NCBI GenBank assembly: GCA_039090855.1 | Contig: CM077016.1 | Span: 52,161,436-52,225,435 of the forward strand | Direction of reading: 5' to 3' | Source: Macrothele yani | Taxonomy: Eukaryota > Arthropoda > Arachnida > Araneae > Macrothelidae | Length of the DNA stretch: 64,000 nt | Part shown: piece after piece, positions 1-10,848 of the stretch | Layout of the letters: each line of letters begins with the position of its first letter | Position numbering within the stretch: the stretch's first letter is position 1 | Notes under the pieces: model-generated | The model's database searches: none | Told to the model about the DNA's origin: nothing | What the model saw: only the letters and a program-made list of their open reading frames with translations | Program-made: the position numbers and the translations under genes

Positions 1-282
1 ATGGCGTCTAAATGCTCTTACATCTGGATTGACAACGAACACCCAATTTTGTTAGAAAAATGCTGTTTTGTCCCCTCTGAAGAAAAAGATCGGCCATATT
101 AAAACATCAGACCAGTTGTTTTTCTACTGAGGAGATGGAAGACTATTTGCGTTCAAAGAAACCAAGAAAATCTTTGCGGCAAAATTTTTTTCGATTTATT
201 TATCTTGAAAGCTAGTGTTTTAAACTGTTTTATGACCAAGTCCGTTATTCAGAGCGTTCGCTATAAATCAGTGTAAAACGCA
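1..282. other. left edge, no supported feature
   Basis: AT-rich sequence before the first mariner inverted repeat. A 33-codon frame opens at base 1 but has no recognisable motif and is short enough to be chance. Confidence 0.4.
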
Positions 283-1524
283 TTGGGTTGATGCATAAGT
301 TCATGCCGTTTTACTTCACGAATGTTTCCCAGGTCAGTAGTGACGGTGCAGATGGCCAGTTGTATATAAAAATGTAGCCAGTAATACCGTGTATCTAAAT
401 CATATTGCGTTGTGGGATTGTGGCTAATGGTTTTCAGGTCCGGAAGTATGGAGTTCCAAGCAGAGAGGAATGAACATTTCCGACATCTGCTCCTCTACGA
501 GTTTAACAAGAGATCAACAGCAGCCGAAGCCACTCGACAAATTTGTGCTGTGTATGGGGAGGATGCCGAGGACAGCCCGGAAGTGGTTTGAGCGGTTCCG
601 TGGTGGCAATTTTGACCTCAACGACTTATCCATGCTCAAGTCGTCCATCTCACTTTGATGAGGATCGTTTGAACCATCTCATCCACTTGGAACCGCGTCA
701 CACCACACGCAAATCGGCCATGGAGGTGGACAGTGATCAGGCCACCGTGGTGCGACACCTGGAACGCATGGGAAAGGTCCAGAAGTTAGGGTCTTGGGTG
801 CCTCACACTCTCACAAAGGACAACAAGAATCAGCGTGTTGCCATATGTGGTTCCTTGCTCGGCCGTTATCGCGAATGTTCTCAGCCACACAAACCATTTT
901 TGTCACTGGAAATGAAAGGTGACGTGCAGACGTCAATTTCAGATATCGGAGGGAATGGTTAAGCCCAAACAAGACGCCCACACCACGTCCAAAACATGAC
1001 CTTCATCTGCGAAGATCATGCTGTGTGTTTGGTGGGACATGGAAGGCATTATTCACTGGGAAATTCTGAATAGGAATCGGACCATCAAAGCTGAACTCCA
1101 TTGTGAGCAACTCCGCAGTGTGGAGGGAGCACTTCAGCAGAAACGGCCACTTCGGCGCCATGGTGTCCTTCTCCAACATGATAACGCACGCCCTCACAGT
1201 GCAAACATAACCAAAATGGCCATTCATGACATGAATTGGGAGATCCTTCCACACGCGGCCTATTTCCCGGATGTCGCCCATTCACACTATCACCTGTTCC
1301 TTTTCTCTTGCGAATGCACTCCGTGGCAGAACGTCCAACAATGATGGGGATCTCCAAAACTTCCTTGACGATTTCTTCGCATCAAAACCTGCACGTTTTT
1401 TTAAGAATGGCATTGCAGACCTATCCAGGTGTTGGGACACCATCGTAAACATTGGAGGGGGTACATATTTGATTGATTCCGTTTTCCCTTCTGATGTAAT
1501 ACATGAACTTATGCATCAACCAAA
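283..1524 (+). mobile_element. mariner element A, decayed, both ends present
   Basis: A near-perfect inverted repeat of about 22 bp bounds this 1.24-kb unit: ttgggttgatgcataagttc begins at 283 and its complement ends near 1524 with one base missing. Length and gene position fit a full-size mariner. The exact TA target bases are unclear. Its right end lies only 8-9 bp from the next element. Confidence 0.8.
448..1479 (+). pseudogene. mariner transposase pseudogene (element A)
   Basis: Would encode the cut-and-paste transposase: N-terminal helix-turn-helix DNA binding, then a DD34D nuclease. The start chosen is the ATG at 448, whose frame gives EFQAERNEHFRHLLLYEFNK, a typical mariner N-terminus. 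Further recognisable blocks are TVVRHLERMGKVQKLGSWVP (about 745-805), MLCVWWDMEGIIHWEILNRN (1018-1080) and HDNARPHSANITK (second catalytic Asp, about 1178). The frame shifts several times. The first catalytic Asp block is unrecognisable, and the third Asp is His in the HSHYHLF block. Clearly dead. Confidence 0.85.
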
Positions 1525-1556
1525 TAGAAAAATGCCGTAGCAGAAAGAGGAACGTA

Positions 1557-2480
1557 CTAGGTTTCGTTGGGCATCAATAGATCTCCACATGCGCACCCTT
1601 TGTGGCGGGACATATCTAGACGGTATTCAACCTCCCGCAATGTGTTTTCCAGTGCCTGCGAAGTGACACTTTCACAAGCGTTGAACCTCCGACGCAAATC
1701 CATTAAATCGCTTACTGGAGTTTGGTAGACAATGCCCTCGATATTCCCCCAAAATGAAATCAAGAGGGGTAAATTCCGGAGATATCTGGGAGGCAGTAGT
1801 CGCGTCCTATCCAACGTCCAGGAAAAGATTAGTCCAAATAAGCTCTGACATGCGCCGAGTAATAAGGAGAGGCTCCAACTAGTTGGAAAGAGAGCCTGTC
1901 TGGTATCTGCAGTATGGCATAAATTTTCAGCATATCCAAGTAAACGTGTGCAGTGACGGTCTTTTCAATGAAAAAGAACTGGCCGATAATTTCTTGCACA
2001 CTGAGACCGCACCAAACGTTCACTTCATGGCCATCTGGTTACATCTCTCTCACTGCGTGCGGATTATCAGATCCCATATTCTGGAATTGTGTCTGTTGAC
2101 CTTCCCTAGACGTGAAGTGATCCCTCGTCGCTGAAAATCGCCTTCTGAAGAATTACATTGTCGTTCTCAATCTTGGACAGTATGTCGGAAACAAACTGGT
2201 ATCTCAAGGGCATGTAATTTGGCTTTAACTTCTGCAGTAACTGAATTGTGTATGCACGAAGACGTAACCTATTATGAAGAACGTCGTGGACTGTCGAACT
2301 TGGAATCCCCAGTTCACAACTGGCACGACGAACAGACGGTGGTACTCTTCAAGACTAACCTGCACTTGTTCTTCAAACACGTACTTCTCCCGAGAGAGCA
2401 GCACTTGTCATTTTCTTGTAGGAATTCCATCCACAGTGAGCAGAGTTTAGGTCCCAGCTACCTTCAGCGAGATCGCCTTT
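1557..2480 (-). pseudogene. IS630/Tc1-mariner-type transposase pseudogene
   Basis: Minus-strand relic of a DDE transposase related to arthropod IS630-like elements. Visible blocks in order: a degenerate helix region near 2210-2400, FSDEG (first Asp, about 2130), MNVWCGLSVQEIIGQFFF (2023-1970), a degenerate block near 1870-1850 and ISFWGNIEGIVYQTPVSDL (about 1765-1710), ending in LRRRFNACESVTSQALENTL. The last blocks match the family pattern of aromatic-W-G-x-K, then V-Y-x-T-P-V, then a helical tail. Several frameshifts and stops interrupt it. The subfamily is not resolved. Confidence 0.65.
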
Positions 2481-2631
2481 TGGGCAGGACACAGAAACGG
2501 AAGGAATGAGAGCAAGTCTAGCGACTTTGACAAAACAGTTTGTAGTGAGATTAGAGTACAGTAGATGGCGCCACCGTACAAGTACGATATTGCACATAGA
2601 GGGGTGAGAGAAATTCAGGGGGATATAGGAA

Positions 2632-2813
2632 AGGATACCCATTTAACCAGTGGGTTCAGCCTGGGGCCGTCACTTAACGTGCTCGTCCGATGCACGGCGG
2701 ATATTCAGCGATTGTTAGCAAATCACACCATCTCTGAGAGATCAGCCCAGGTTCGAACCTGAGGACCTTGCATCGATAGTCTGAACTGCTAACCACTAAG
2801 CCATCCGCGGCTG
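2632..2813 (-). repeat. tRNA-derived SINE, second family
   Basis: Read on the minus strand from 2813, a tRNA-like head carries an A box (TGGCTTAGTGGTTAGC) and a B box (GGTTCGAACCTG), followed by about 100 bp of unrelated tail. Spacing of the two boxes suits RNA polymerase III. The head differs from the abundant SINE of this window. No target duplication was found, so the 3' boundary is approximate. Confidence 0.65.
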
Positions 2814-3113
2814 CACGTACTTCTCACGTGCCTTCTGCTTTTTGAGAGAGCCGGTTTCCAGCAACTTTTTGTGCCACGCTCTTATTGTGTGTCGCTCGGG
2901 TTCAGTTTCCTACATACGCCGGTATTTCTTCAGCACGGTCACTGTAAACGTAAATTCTGCAAGCCAGTAACAACACTTCTGATGCAACGTGAACCCCATT
3001 TCAATAACGACTCGCTCACAATGTGCATACCAGCTGCGCAGAGAAACAACAGCGCCATCTATCACCAGTGTGCCGCCAATGAAACTTGATAAGTTCCTCT
3101 CTCTGCTACCGCA

Positions 3114-3734
3114 AACAGCCTTTTTGTATCCATGTTTTGCACTGATTTACAAAGATTTCTTATGGGTAGTTTTCTCCCCGTACACCCTGTATAAAAAAAA
3201 ATGGCATATACTTCGGAACTGGGAATCACAGAATCGTTAGGTAAATGGAGGAGTCCGCTATTCGGAAGTTCCCGTTAAGGAGGTTTTACTGTAAAACTAT
3301 TAAGTGCAAAGACGTCTAATTCTATAAAATCTGAGCTTGGAATTCCATCAAACACCTTATCAATGTTGCTTATAAGAGAAATACAGGCTGAGCATGGGTA
3401 TAGATTTGATCGATATATGATTTCTCCGTATTCATGTTATATACGTACATATTTTTGTGTTATAGGTACACATAGTCGAGAATGAACGTAGGGGCATTAT
3501 TTTTCCCATCTTTACAAATACTCAAGTTAGTTTGCTTATATTTCATTTCGTGAAACTTGAACTGTGAATAAATTTCCTTGAAGAAAATTTGCATTCTGTT
3601 CTACAGAGGATGCTTACACATTTTCAGGACGTTTTTTATATGAAATTACAGAAAATAAAATAAGTTCAAAGAATTGTGACGTACCTGCCAGCAGGACGCA
3701 CACGACATAACGGCAGATAGCAGTCAGAACGAAC
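3114..3734. other. no gene seen
   Basis: AT-rich sequence with short chance frames only. A line at about 3170-3195 (ccccgtacaccctgtat) resembles ends of decayed transposons but cannot be assigned. Confidence 0.4.
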
Positions 3735-3806
3735 GTCCGCGTAGCTCAATTGGTAGAGTGACATATTCCGGACTGAGGGGACCCAGGTTCGAGCCCCGGC
3801 ATGGAC
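3735..3806 (+). repeat. tRNA-like sequence (pseudo-tRNA or SINE head)
   Basis: A 72-base tRNA-like stretch with an A box (TAGCTCAATTGGTAGAGTG), a B box (GGTTCGAGCCCC) and a complementary outer GTCC/GGAC pair. The D stem pairs. The anticodon stem does not, and the T stem has a mismatch, so it is unlikely to be a working tRNA. About 50 bp of following sequence may be a SINE body. Confidence 0.55.
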
Positions 3807-4742
3807 AAAAATGACGGAGAAATTTACTTCGTTATAGAATTGAAACATACAGCGTGTTAGATGAACACGAAAGAAACTTCTGCTGCAGTTAAATATCGTC
3901 TGCTAAGACAATGGCGCGCGTAAGCAAGCTGTGGCTGGAAGGTTATGATTTTGCTCTTTTCGAAGAGAAATATTAGTGTTCTGTAATAAAAAAACGCTGC
4001 GAAAATCATGGAATTGGCGTTTCTAAATGTAAAATAAGCAATATTATTAATAATAGACGGAAATCCTCAAGCATCGCTTTTAAAAGGAAAAAGAACAAAC
4101 GAACGTCCAAAGAAGATACGTACTTTTACGACTATTTCAAAAGTAAGGTCTCTGATCTAAAATGAAAATCCACCAACTCAAAGAGCAATCGCTAAGACGT
4201 TAAAAATCTCAGTATCAACTATAAACAAGGTAAACAAAAACTTGAATCTGAAAATTTAAAAAAACATAAAACAATGTTCACCGCCTTTTGCCTAAGCACG
4301 TGACTGAGCGCAGAACAAGGTGATAACAAGGAGATAGTTGGAAATTTATTGTGACTATTGATGAAGCATGGAATCTCCCTAAACGACTGCAACAAAAGAA
4401 AGTCAATTTACTATCGCAAAAGAGCAGAAAAGGCTTCCAAACTTGGTTCCGAGAATTCAAGGAAGTTTCCGTAAAGGATTCACAATTATTGCTAGTTTCT
4501 CGTACAATGGAAAATTAAAGTTAAGAAAAGTTGGAAAGGATGTCAAAATCAATTCTATATATTACCAAAATAATGTCTTCATTCCTATGTTTAAAGAGAA
4601 GAAATACCATTTCTTTATCCACAGATCTTTCAAAGAACAGAACTTCATCAGCATAACGCTACCAGCCATACATCCAAACCTACCACAATATTTCTTGAAA
4701 AATGAAGCAAGTTAGTAAAATCATGCAACGCATTGATTATGA

Positions 4743-5143
4743 TACGCTTTCCAACATGCCAGGAATCATTACTCAGTTATTACTCAAGTTATGAGGATAA
4801 TGGCTGTGGAATAAATCTTGCTCCTGTGCCCTGACCTTTGACCCCATTTCGATGATATTAAACAGAACCGGTTCAGTACATCTCCGGAACAACATGTAGT
4901 TTTGTCGCAATCGAAACATTTTTACATATGATGCATAAAGGAGACGGAATGGATCCCCTTTTATGTCCTCCTTTGACCCGATTTCGCCCATTTTCAATAG
5001 GGTTCCTTTCCCAGGTTGTCCCCTACCACATACTAAAATTTCATCCAAATCGAGCCATTTTTACGCGGGTTGTCGTGCGGACAAGCAGATAGACGGACAA
5101 AGCTGGATCATATACGCTTCTTCAACCTACGGTTGGAAAGCGT
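4743..5143 (+). repeat. TACGCTTTCCAAC inverted-repeat element, copy 1
   Basis: Begins tacgctttccaac and ends in the exact complement gttggaaagcgta, giving a 401-bp MITE-like unit with TA at each edge. Inside are repeats of a block containing ctttgaccccatttcg and a block catactaaaatttcatc. Flanking bases (aagttagtaaaatcatgc) also recur at other copies, so the true unit may be larger. Confidence 0.7.
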
Positions 5144-5327
5144 AAATAATGTTTTAACTCCTATATTTAAAGGGAAGAAATACCATTCCTTTATCGACAG
5201 TACTTTCAAAGAGCAGAACTTCATCAGCATAACGTTACCAGCCATACATCTAAATCTACCACCCTATTTCTTGGGAAAAATGAAACAAGTTAGTAAAAAT
5301 CATGCAATGCATTGATTAATTATGATA

Positions 5328-5901
5328 TGTTTTCTGGTATATTGGAAAGCGTTACTCAACTTATTACTCAATTTATGAGGATAATGGCTGTGGGATAAAT
5401 CTCGATCCTGTGTCCTGACCTTTGACCCCATTTCGATGATATTAAACAGAACTGGTTCAGTATACCTCCGGAACATGATAAAATTTCGTTGCAATCGAAG
5501 CATTTTTACGTAAGGTATGACGCATAAGGGCGATGTAATGAATCCCGAATCCCACTCGTATGTCCTGACCTTAGACCCCATTTCTCCCATTCTCAATAAG
5601 ATTCGTCCCCAGGTGGTCCCTCACCACATACTAAAATTTCATCGAAATCGAACCCTTTTTATGCAAGTTATGAGCATAAGGGCAATGGAATGGATTCCAC
5701 TTTTTATGTCCTGGCCTTTGACCCCATTTCGTCCATTTTCAATAGGGTTCGTCCCCAGGTGATCCCCCTACCACATATTAAAATTTAATCGAAATCGAAC
5801 CAGTTCTACGCGAGTTATCGTGCGGGCAGACAAACGGACGGACGGACGGACGGACAAAGCTGGAGCATATACACTTCTTCAACCTACAGTTGGAAAGCGT
5901 A
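5328..5901 (+). repeat. TACGCTTTCCAAC element, copy 2, longer
   Basis: Same internal blocks as copy 1, with the gaccccatttcg module repeated about three times. The left end is degraded; the right end gttggaaagcgta is intact at 5889-5901. A short (CGGA)n run lies near 5835-5860, as is common near the ends of this repeat. Confidence 0.65.
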
Positions 5902-6190
5902 AAAAAGAGACGAATATCAAGTCTATACCTTTTGCTCATATTCCTTCAAAGATCCCTGATGTCTCTCTCACCAATGGACTGGCGTGCCTTTGAACTGCTA
6001 AAAAGAGCGCTTTCTAAACGCAGACCTAAAAAACAATGATTTGCACTACGGAAAGCAGTGGAAGAAGAGTGAAATAAAATACCAGTACGAATTTTAAGAA
6101 ATGTCCTGTTATCTTGGAAATCCAGATGTAGGTTCATTCCAGAGAAAGGGCTATCAGATGGAACATTTAAGAAAAAATATTATTTTAAAA

Positions 6191-6423
6191 ATTAATTATA
6201 TTTCTGGAAAATCGCTCTAAAAATGAATGAACATGCTCTGTGGATGACTGATTGCATTGGAATAAAATAATACAAATAATAAAAAATAATATAAAACTTG
6301 AATTTTAAAATAGGTTCCAAAAACAACCTTTTCTGTTGTGAATCTTTAATTTTCCTGTGGCAACTTTGTCTTCAAATGTTTACTATCTTTCTAAATTAAT
6401 TTTTATTTTATTTTTTCCTTTTT
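6191..6423. other. AT-rich spacer
   Basis: AT-rich sequence with no recognisable motif. Confidence 0.35.
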
Positions 6424-6786
6424 CACGCTTTCCAACCGTAGGTTGAAGAAGCGTATATGCCCCAGCTTTGTCCGTAGCACGATAACTCGCGTAAAAATGT
6501 TTCGATTTCGAAGAAATTTTAGTATGTGGTAGGGGACAACCTGGTGACGAACCCTATTGAAAATGGGCGAAATGGGGTCAAAGGTCCATTCCATCGCCCT
6601 ATATGAGTCATAACTTACGTAAAAAGGCTTCGATTGCGACAAGACTTTATGTTGTTTCGGAGGTATACTGAAGTGGTTCTGTGAAATATCATCGAAATGG
6701 GGTCAAAGGTCAGGGCATAGGAGCGAGATTTATTCCACAGCCATTATCCTCATGATTTGAGTAATGATTTTTGGTATGCTCGTAAT
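6424..6786 (-). repeat. TACGCTTTCCAAC element, copy 3, inverted
   Basis: Minus-strand copy of the repeat at 4743-5143. The well-kept end cacgctttccaaccgtagg lies at 6423-6441, and the internal gaccccatttcg modules appear in reverse complement. The other end near 6780 is degraded (tatgctcgtaa). Confidence 0.65.
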
Positions 6787-6909
6787 CAATGCATTGCATG
6801 ACTTTACTAACTTGTTTGAAGAATCACTTCACTATGGCACTTCTTTTAGTGCCCCCTACAGGAGTGATTCTAAATTATACAAAACCTGTTTCGGGTGGTT
6901 TTTCCTGGT

Positions 6910-6956
6910 GGCCCCCCCCCCCCCCCACACACACACACACACTCACTCACACACAA
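6910..6956. repeat. C-tract followed by (CA)n microsatellite
   Basis: About 15 C residues run straight into (CA)n and then CTCACTCACACAC. A second C-tract/(CA)n junction occurs near 57505. Confidence 0.85.
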
Positions 6957-7360
6957 AGTTGATGTGAAGGAGCTGTATGGATGAATAATCGAAAATAATT
7001 ATAACAAGTTTTATGTAAATTTTATTGGATCCATAAGAACTTGGATTTTGTAGTGGATAAGAAGTGGATTTCATTTTGTGTTCTACTTTTTTTTCTTTCT
7101 TTTTTTTTTTTTACCTGAAACCTTTTATTTTTAAATCCCTATAATAGTTTTATCTAAATAAATAGGTGCTTTAAATTACTAAATGTTATAAAAGAGTATA
7201 AGTTGTGTATAAATGTGAAATAGGAAAAAAAATTCATAAAACCTTGCTAATTCTTTTATTAATCCCTCATGGTCGGCTTTCAATAAAGTCTGGCATGAGA
7301 AAAATAAAAAACAGGAAACTACCATTAGTAAAGTGTTCATAAACTATTAATTCGTGCATA
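6957..7360. other. no gene seen
   Basis: AT-rich sequence with T-tracts near 7090-7115; no coding or repeat signal recognised. Confidence 0.35.
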
Positions 7361-7485
7361 AATACTAGTAATATGAATTGATCCGTCTTATTGCACGATG
7401 ACATTTTATTCAGTTAAAAACGAAAGCTATATACACAGGTTTAAAAAACATGAGTACTTTCGGAGTCACAGTGACTCCAGATGTG
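7361..7485 (+). repeat. left arm of a long inverted repeat
   Basis: Starts actagtaatatgaattgat and runs through a block ending gagtcacagtgactcc. Its complement is found in two pieces to the right: gagtcactgtgactc to aacctgta at about 8876-8918, and the remainder at about 9500-9580. This suggests an element with TIRs of about 125 bp whose right TIR was split. Confidence 0.6.
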
Positions 7486-8875
7486 ATAGCTCTCATGTGG
7501 TTACATGCTGATCTTAGATATGTGGAGCAGATGTATCATGGGAAAGGGTAATGTCAGTGTCACATGACGTACCAGATAACAAGACAGTCAAGAAAAACAT
7601 AATTAACGAAATTACTCAGTAGGGGACAATAGTTATTGTGTTGTCCTCTTTAACCAAATTCCTCGAGGTTTCAGGAAAAAACACAAGGATAATAGTCATT
7701 ACAGTAACGTGTATCATATCATAAGCTGAAATATAGACTTTCTGTAAATAACAAAGAATAAACATAGTTAGGTGTATTTATGATCTTAGCGTTGTTCCAG
7801 TCTGGGATGGAATTTCCAGCACCTACAGTTCTTGCAAAAGAGGTGCTTTGGTGATTCATTTTTAAATTATATCTATGTTCACTTAAGCAGACTAGGGAGG
7901 TTCAACATTTCAAAAAGTGGCTTGCGTTTAATTGTTTATAACTATAGGCCGAGAATAAGTATAAAACGTTTGGTCTGTGTAGGGGTATTTAGTATAAAAT
8001 AATAAAATGTCGCGATATTTATTCTCAGGTGAATAATATTGACGCTCCAACGTATTGAGGCAAACTATGTAAAATCCGATTTTACCACGATTACAGTCGA
8101 TGGATGAAGATTTCGGAAAATCCCAAGGATATTTCTTCTTAGGCTTCCCTCTATTGATTATACCTGAAAAATTGAAAATGAAAAAAAAAAAAAATGAAAA
8201 AAATGGCGTCCAGATAACGAAAAATGTGAGTTATTCGTTATGTTAAAATGGTGAAAACATTTTTATTCAATCATATGCGAGGTATAATTAATGTGTCATC
8301 GTGTTTTACAACTCCGGTATTAATTTCAAATTGATATCTCCAGCGGTTTTTGAGATATCCTGGTAAAATCGCCTAAACATGTAGTTTCGAGAAAATCGCA
8401 TTCAAATATTAGGTACAATATTTATGTTAGAACAGTCGTTCTTACGCGTTAAAAATTTACTGCACTATAGAATGCAGTTCCTGCACTATACAATTCCGGC
8501 ACTTTGGTTGAAAGCCTACAGGACCGTTCTATTCTACTCGGGTAAGGGAGAGAGCAGTGGCTGCGCGACTATACCTGCTTTTGGCATGCCGCGCGCCACA
8601 TCACGTTTTATGATCCCCTGACCACAATTTTGTGATTTTTTCGAAAATTCAAACGGGAAGATATTCTTAAAAGATTGCACTATCGAAATATGCAAAAAAA
8701 CAAAAATTGATTTTTTTGATATTTCAAACTTCCCTAGCCCCCATAATCTCAAGTCCAAAAATAATTTCTTGTGGTTTAACCCACATAATGATTATTTAGT
8801 TCAACAGAAGTAGGGTCCGACGTTGGGAATAACATATACAGCCCAATTTTGCATTTTTGTTCATTTTGATGAAGG
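7486..8875. other. interior of the inverted-repeat element, no gene seen
   Basis: About 1.4 kb of AT-rich sequence with an A-tract near 8180-8205. No frame here has transposase-like motifs, so if it is a transposon interior it is non-autonomous. Confidence 0.4.
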
Positions 8876-8918
8876 AGTCACTGTGACTCTGCAAGTACTC
8901 ATGTTTTTTAAACCTGTA

Positions 8919-9225
8919 TCATCATCATCAACAACAGTTATCAATCCACTGCTGGACGAAGGTCTCTCCAAGCCTCTTCCACAACGGTCTGTCTTGTGCC
9001 AGTCTCCTCCATGTTACTCCCGCATACTTTCGAATTTCATCCACCCATCTTCCATGTGGTCTTCTGGGTCTTTTCCTGTTCCTTGGAATCCAATCGAAAA
9101 TTTCGACTGTCCATCCAGGGTCTGTCCTTCTGGCAGTATGTCCAGCCCATTGCCATTTCAGGGATTTTACTCTGATCATGATGTCTTCCACTCTTGTGAT
9201 TTTTCTGATCCACGAGTTCCTCTTT
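8919..9225 (-). mobile_element. RTE-clade LINE, 5'-truncated 3' end
   Basis: A minus-strand fragment holding the end of the ORF and a tail. The last bases read TGTTGTTGATGATGATGAT, the short simple-repeat 3' tail usual for RTE elements. The tail joins directly to aggttt at 8918, inside the right arm of the inverted repeat, marking the insertion point. Confidence 0.75.
8928..9200 (-). pseudogene. RTE reverse transcriptase C-terminal fragment
   Basis: Codes for the last 90 or so residues of an RTE-type reverse transcriptase protein: SLKWQWAGHTARRTDPGW, then WIPRNRKRPRRPHGRWVDEI, then the AGVTWRRLAQDR block. These follow the family order (WAGH.AR, RP..RW.D.I, W...A.DR..W). The catalytic palm is missing, so this piece alone is inactive. 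The stretch is uninterrupted, suggesting a fairly recent insertion. Confidence 0.8.
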
Positions 9226-9253
9226 TTTTTTTTCTTTTTTTTTTTTTTCTTAA

Positions 9254-9733
9254 TATCGAAATGAGTTTTGGTCCATCTAATAATTTTTCAAAATTCATGA
9301 ACAATGATGTAGTAGAATTTTTATTTTGTTACGTAGCAGTATACTAAATCCACAGCATTTAATCGAATTTGCTAAAAACATCTGCGTCAATACATACATT
9401 TGCTGATCACTTTACTAGTAATAAGAATTAATCTGTCTTATTGCACGATGACATTTATTCAGTTAAAAAGGAAAGCTATATACAGGTTTACTCAAAGAAA
9501 CCTGAATATAGCTTTCGATTTTAATTGAATAAATATCATCGTGCAATAAGACAGATTAATTTTTATTACTAGTAAAGTGATCAGCAAATGTATGTATTAA
9601 CGCAGATGTTTTTAGCAAATTCGATTAAATGCTGTGGATTTAGTATACTGCTACGTAACAAAATAAAAATTCCACTACATCATTGTTCATGAATTTTGAA
9701 AAACTATTCGATGGACCAAAACTCATTTCGATA
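9254..9733. repeat. near-perfect 480-bp palindrome with 8-nt loop
   Basis: Arms 9254-9489 and 9498-9733 are both 236 nt, with about ten mismatches counted by eye and no net indel; the loop is 9490-9497. T-rich sequence precedes the left arm and an A-tract follows the right arm, so each arm resembles a copy with an outward poly(A) tail. Part of each arm overlaps the end sequence of the 7361 inverted repeat. Confidence 0.9.
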
Positions 9734-9747
9734 ATAAAAAAAAAAAA

Positions 9748-10539
9748 AATCACTTAGAGACAGTAAGTAGACAGCCTTTCTGTAACTTTCCGTCTCCTAT
9801 GTGGAATCCGGTGATACCTGCGACATTTGGCGCTTTCCTAATCTGATCACGTGCTTCTAGCGGGCTGGATGCCCGCTAAGCGGAGTTTGCCTGGAGGCCA
9901 ATAACGCACCATGGGTTCCTACATTGATCACGTCGCCTTGTCAATACCAATAAACAGTTAATATTTTGTTGGCAAGCTACAACCCCAAGTCTGTTACTCG
10001 GGGTGAAAACTCCATCCCACATATACCCCCTGCACGCACGCTCCAGGCACGTGACTTCAATAATTACTGGGTTCGCCTTTTGTCGAAGGCCCTTTTCCTA
10101 GTTGTCTTTCATTCCTTTCCCCTTTCAACGGCAAAGGGGGTCTTTCAAATCATTTAACAAGTATGTTATTTGATCTCTGCTGTCCCTGTAGATTGCAAAA
10201 ATAAAACGAATCTTTCAGGGCAAAGTCTTTCCACCACACGAATAAAATTTACGGGTTTCAGTAATTATCCCGAAAAAAGCTAGGAAGATGACACCGAATT
10301 TTCGGTTGCAATGAGCACGTCTTTTGAATCATTTCCTTCACGAATAAAACACTTCAAAGTCATTTATAGTCAATGGAACCAGTTACAAAAAAAAAAAGCC
10401 AATCAGATTTCTACAACTGATATCACATTGAGAAATGGCTACTTTCTCTCATTAGATGCGAGAAATTACTAAAATTAAATAAAACAATTCGCACAATAAG
10501 TTTCTCGTAGATGACGGAAGATATCAGAAACAAACTGAT
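9748..10539. other. no gene seen
   Basis: Mixed sequence. A GC-richer stretch at 9830-10130 has a short hairpin (tagcgggctggatgcccgcta) but no coding or RNA family I recognise. Confidence 0.35.
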
Positions 10540-10848
10540 TTTCAAATCAAACAGGACAACGGATGCAGAGGAAAACAACTTTACGCCCCCTAGCGGAAGG
10601 TTTTGAATAACTCAAAAGAAAATATATGAAATTATTCTTCACAGAAAAATTACGCTGAGGATAAACACATTTCCAAAGAAGTCTCCTGAAAGCACAGACA
10701 GCAGGAAAAGTTTGGCATTTCTGCCTCGTAGCTGGAAAACTGTGCATTCTGTAAAAAAGATAATTTTCCCCATCTCTACTCCAGTGAATGGCATACAGTA
10801 AAAGCTGGATAATTTCCAGTAGCATTTTCGGAAGCGGAGATATATATA

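Larger units (their letters stand above)
1533..3113 (-). mobile_element. Tc1/mariner-superfamily element with 21-bp TIRs
   Basis: Inverted repeats of 21 bp, with two mismatches, lie at 1533-1553 (tgccgtagcagaaagaggaa) and 3093-3113. The 1.58-kb unit carries a minus-strand transposase relic and an inserted tRNA-derived SINE at about 2632-2813. The boundaries come from the inverted repeats; the target duplication is not clear. Confidence 0.7.
4050..6190 (+). pseudogene. Tc1/mariner-type transposase pseudogene, split and partly duplicated
   Basis: Scattered frames give one transposase in pieces. FIVTIDEAWNLPK (first catalytic Asp, about 4345) is followed by a conserved central region to about 4720 that ends in a mutated ATSHTSKPTT block. 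After interruption by TIR repeats, the C-terminal part resumes at about 5920-6130 with LLKRALSKRRPKKQ and a tail containing LLSWKSRCRFI. The block just before the break (about 4560-4735) is present a second time at about 5148-5310. Stops and frameshifts are frequent. Family membership within Tc1/mariner is not fixed. Confidence 0.65.

Noticed and set aside
1..102. 33-codon frame starting at base 1
   Set aside because: Short, no motif, no support; the window edge prevents any judgement.
543..962. 139-codon frame as a host gene
   Set aside because: Its second half is the mariner transposase of element A; the first half is out of frame.
3735..3806. Functional tRNA gene
   Set aside because: Anticodon stem does not pair and the T stem has a mismatch; kept as tRNA-like only.
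8823..9347. 174-codon plus-strand frame
   Set aside because: Shadow of the minus-strand RTE fragment and T-rich sequence.
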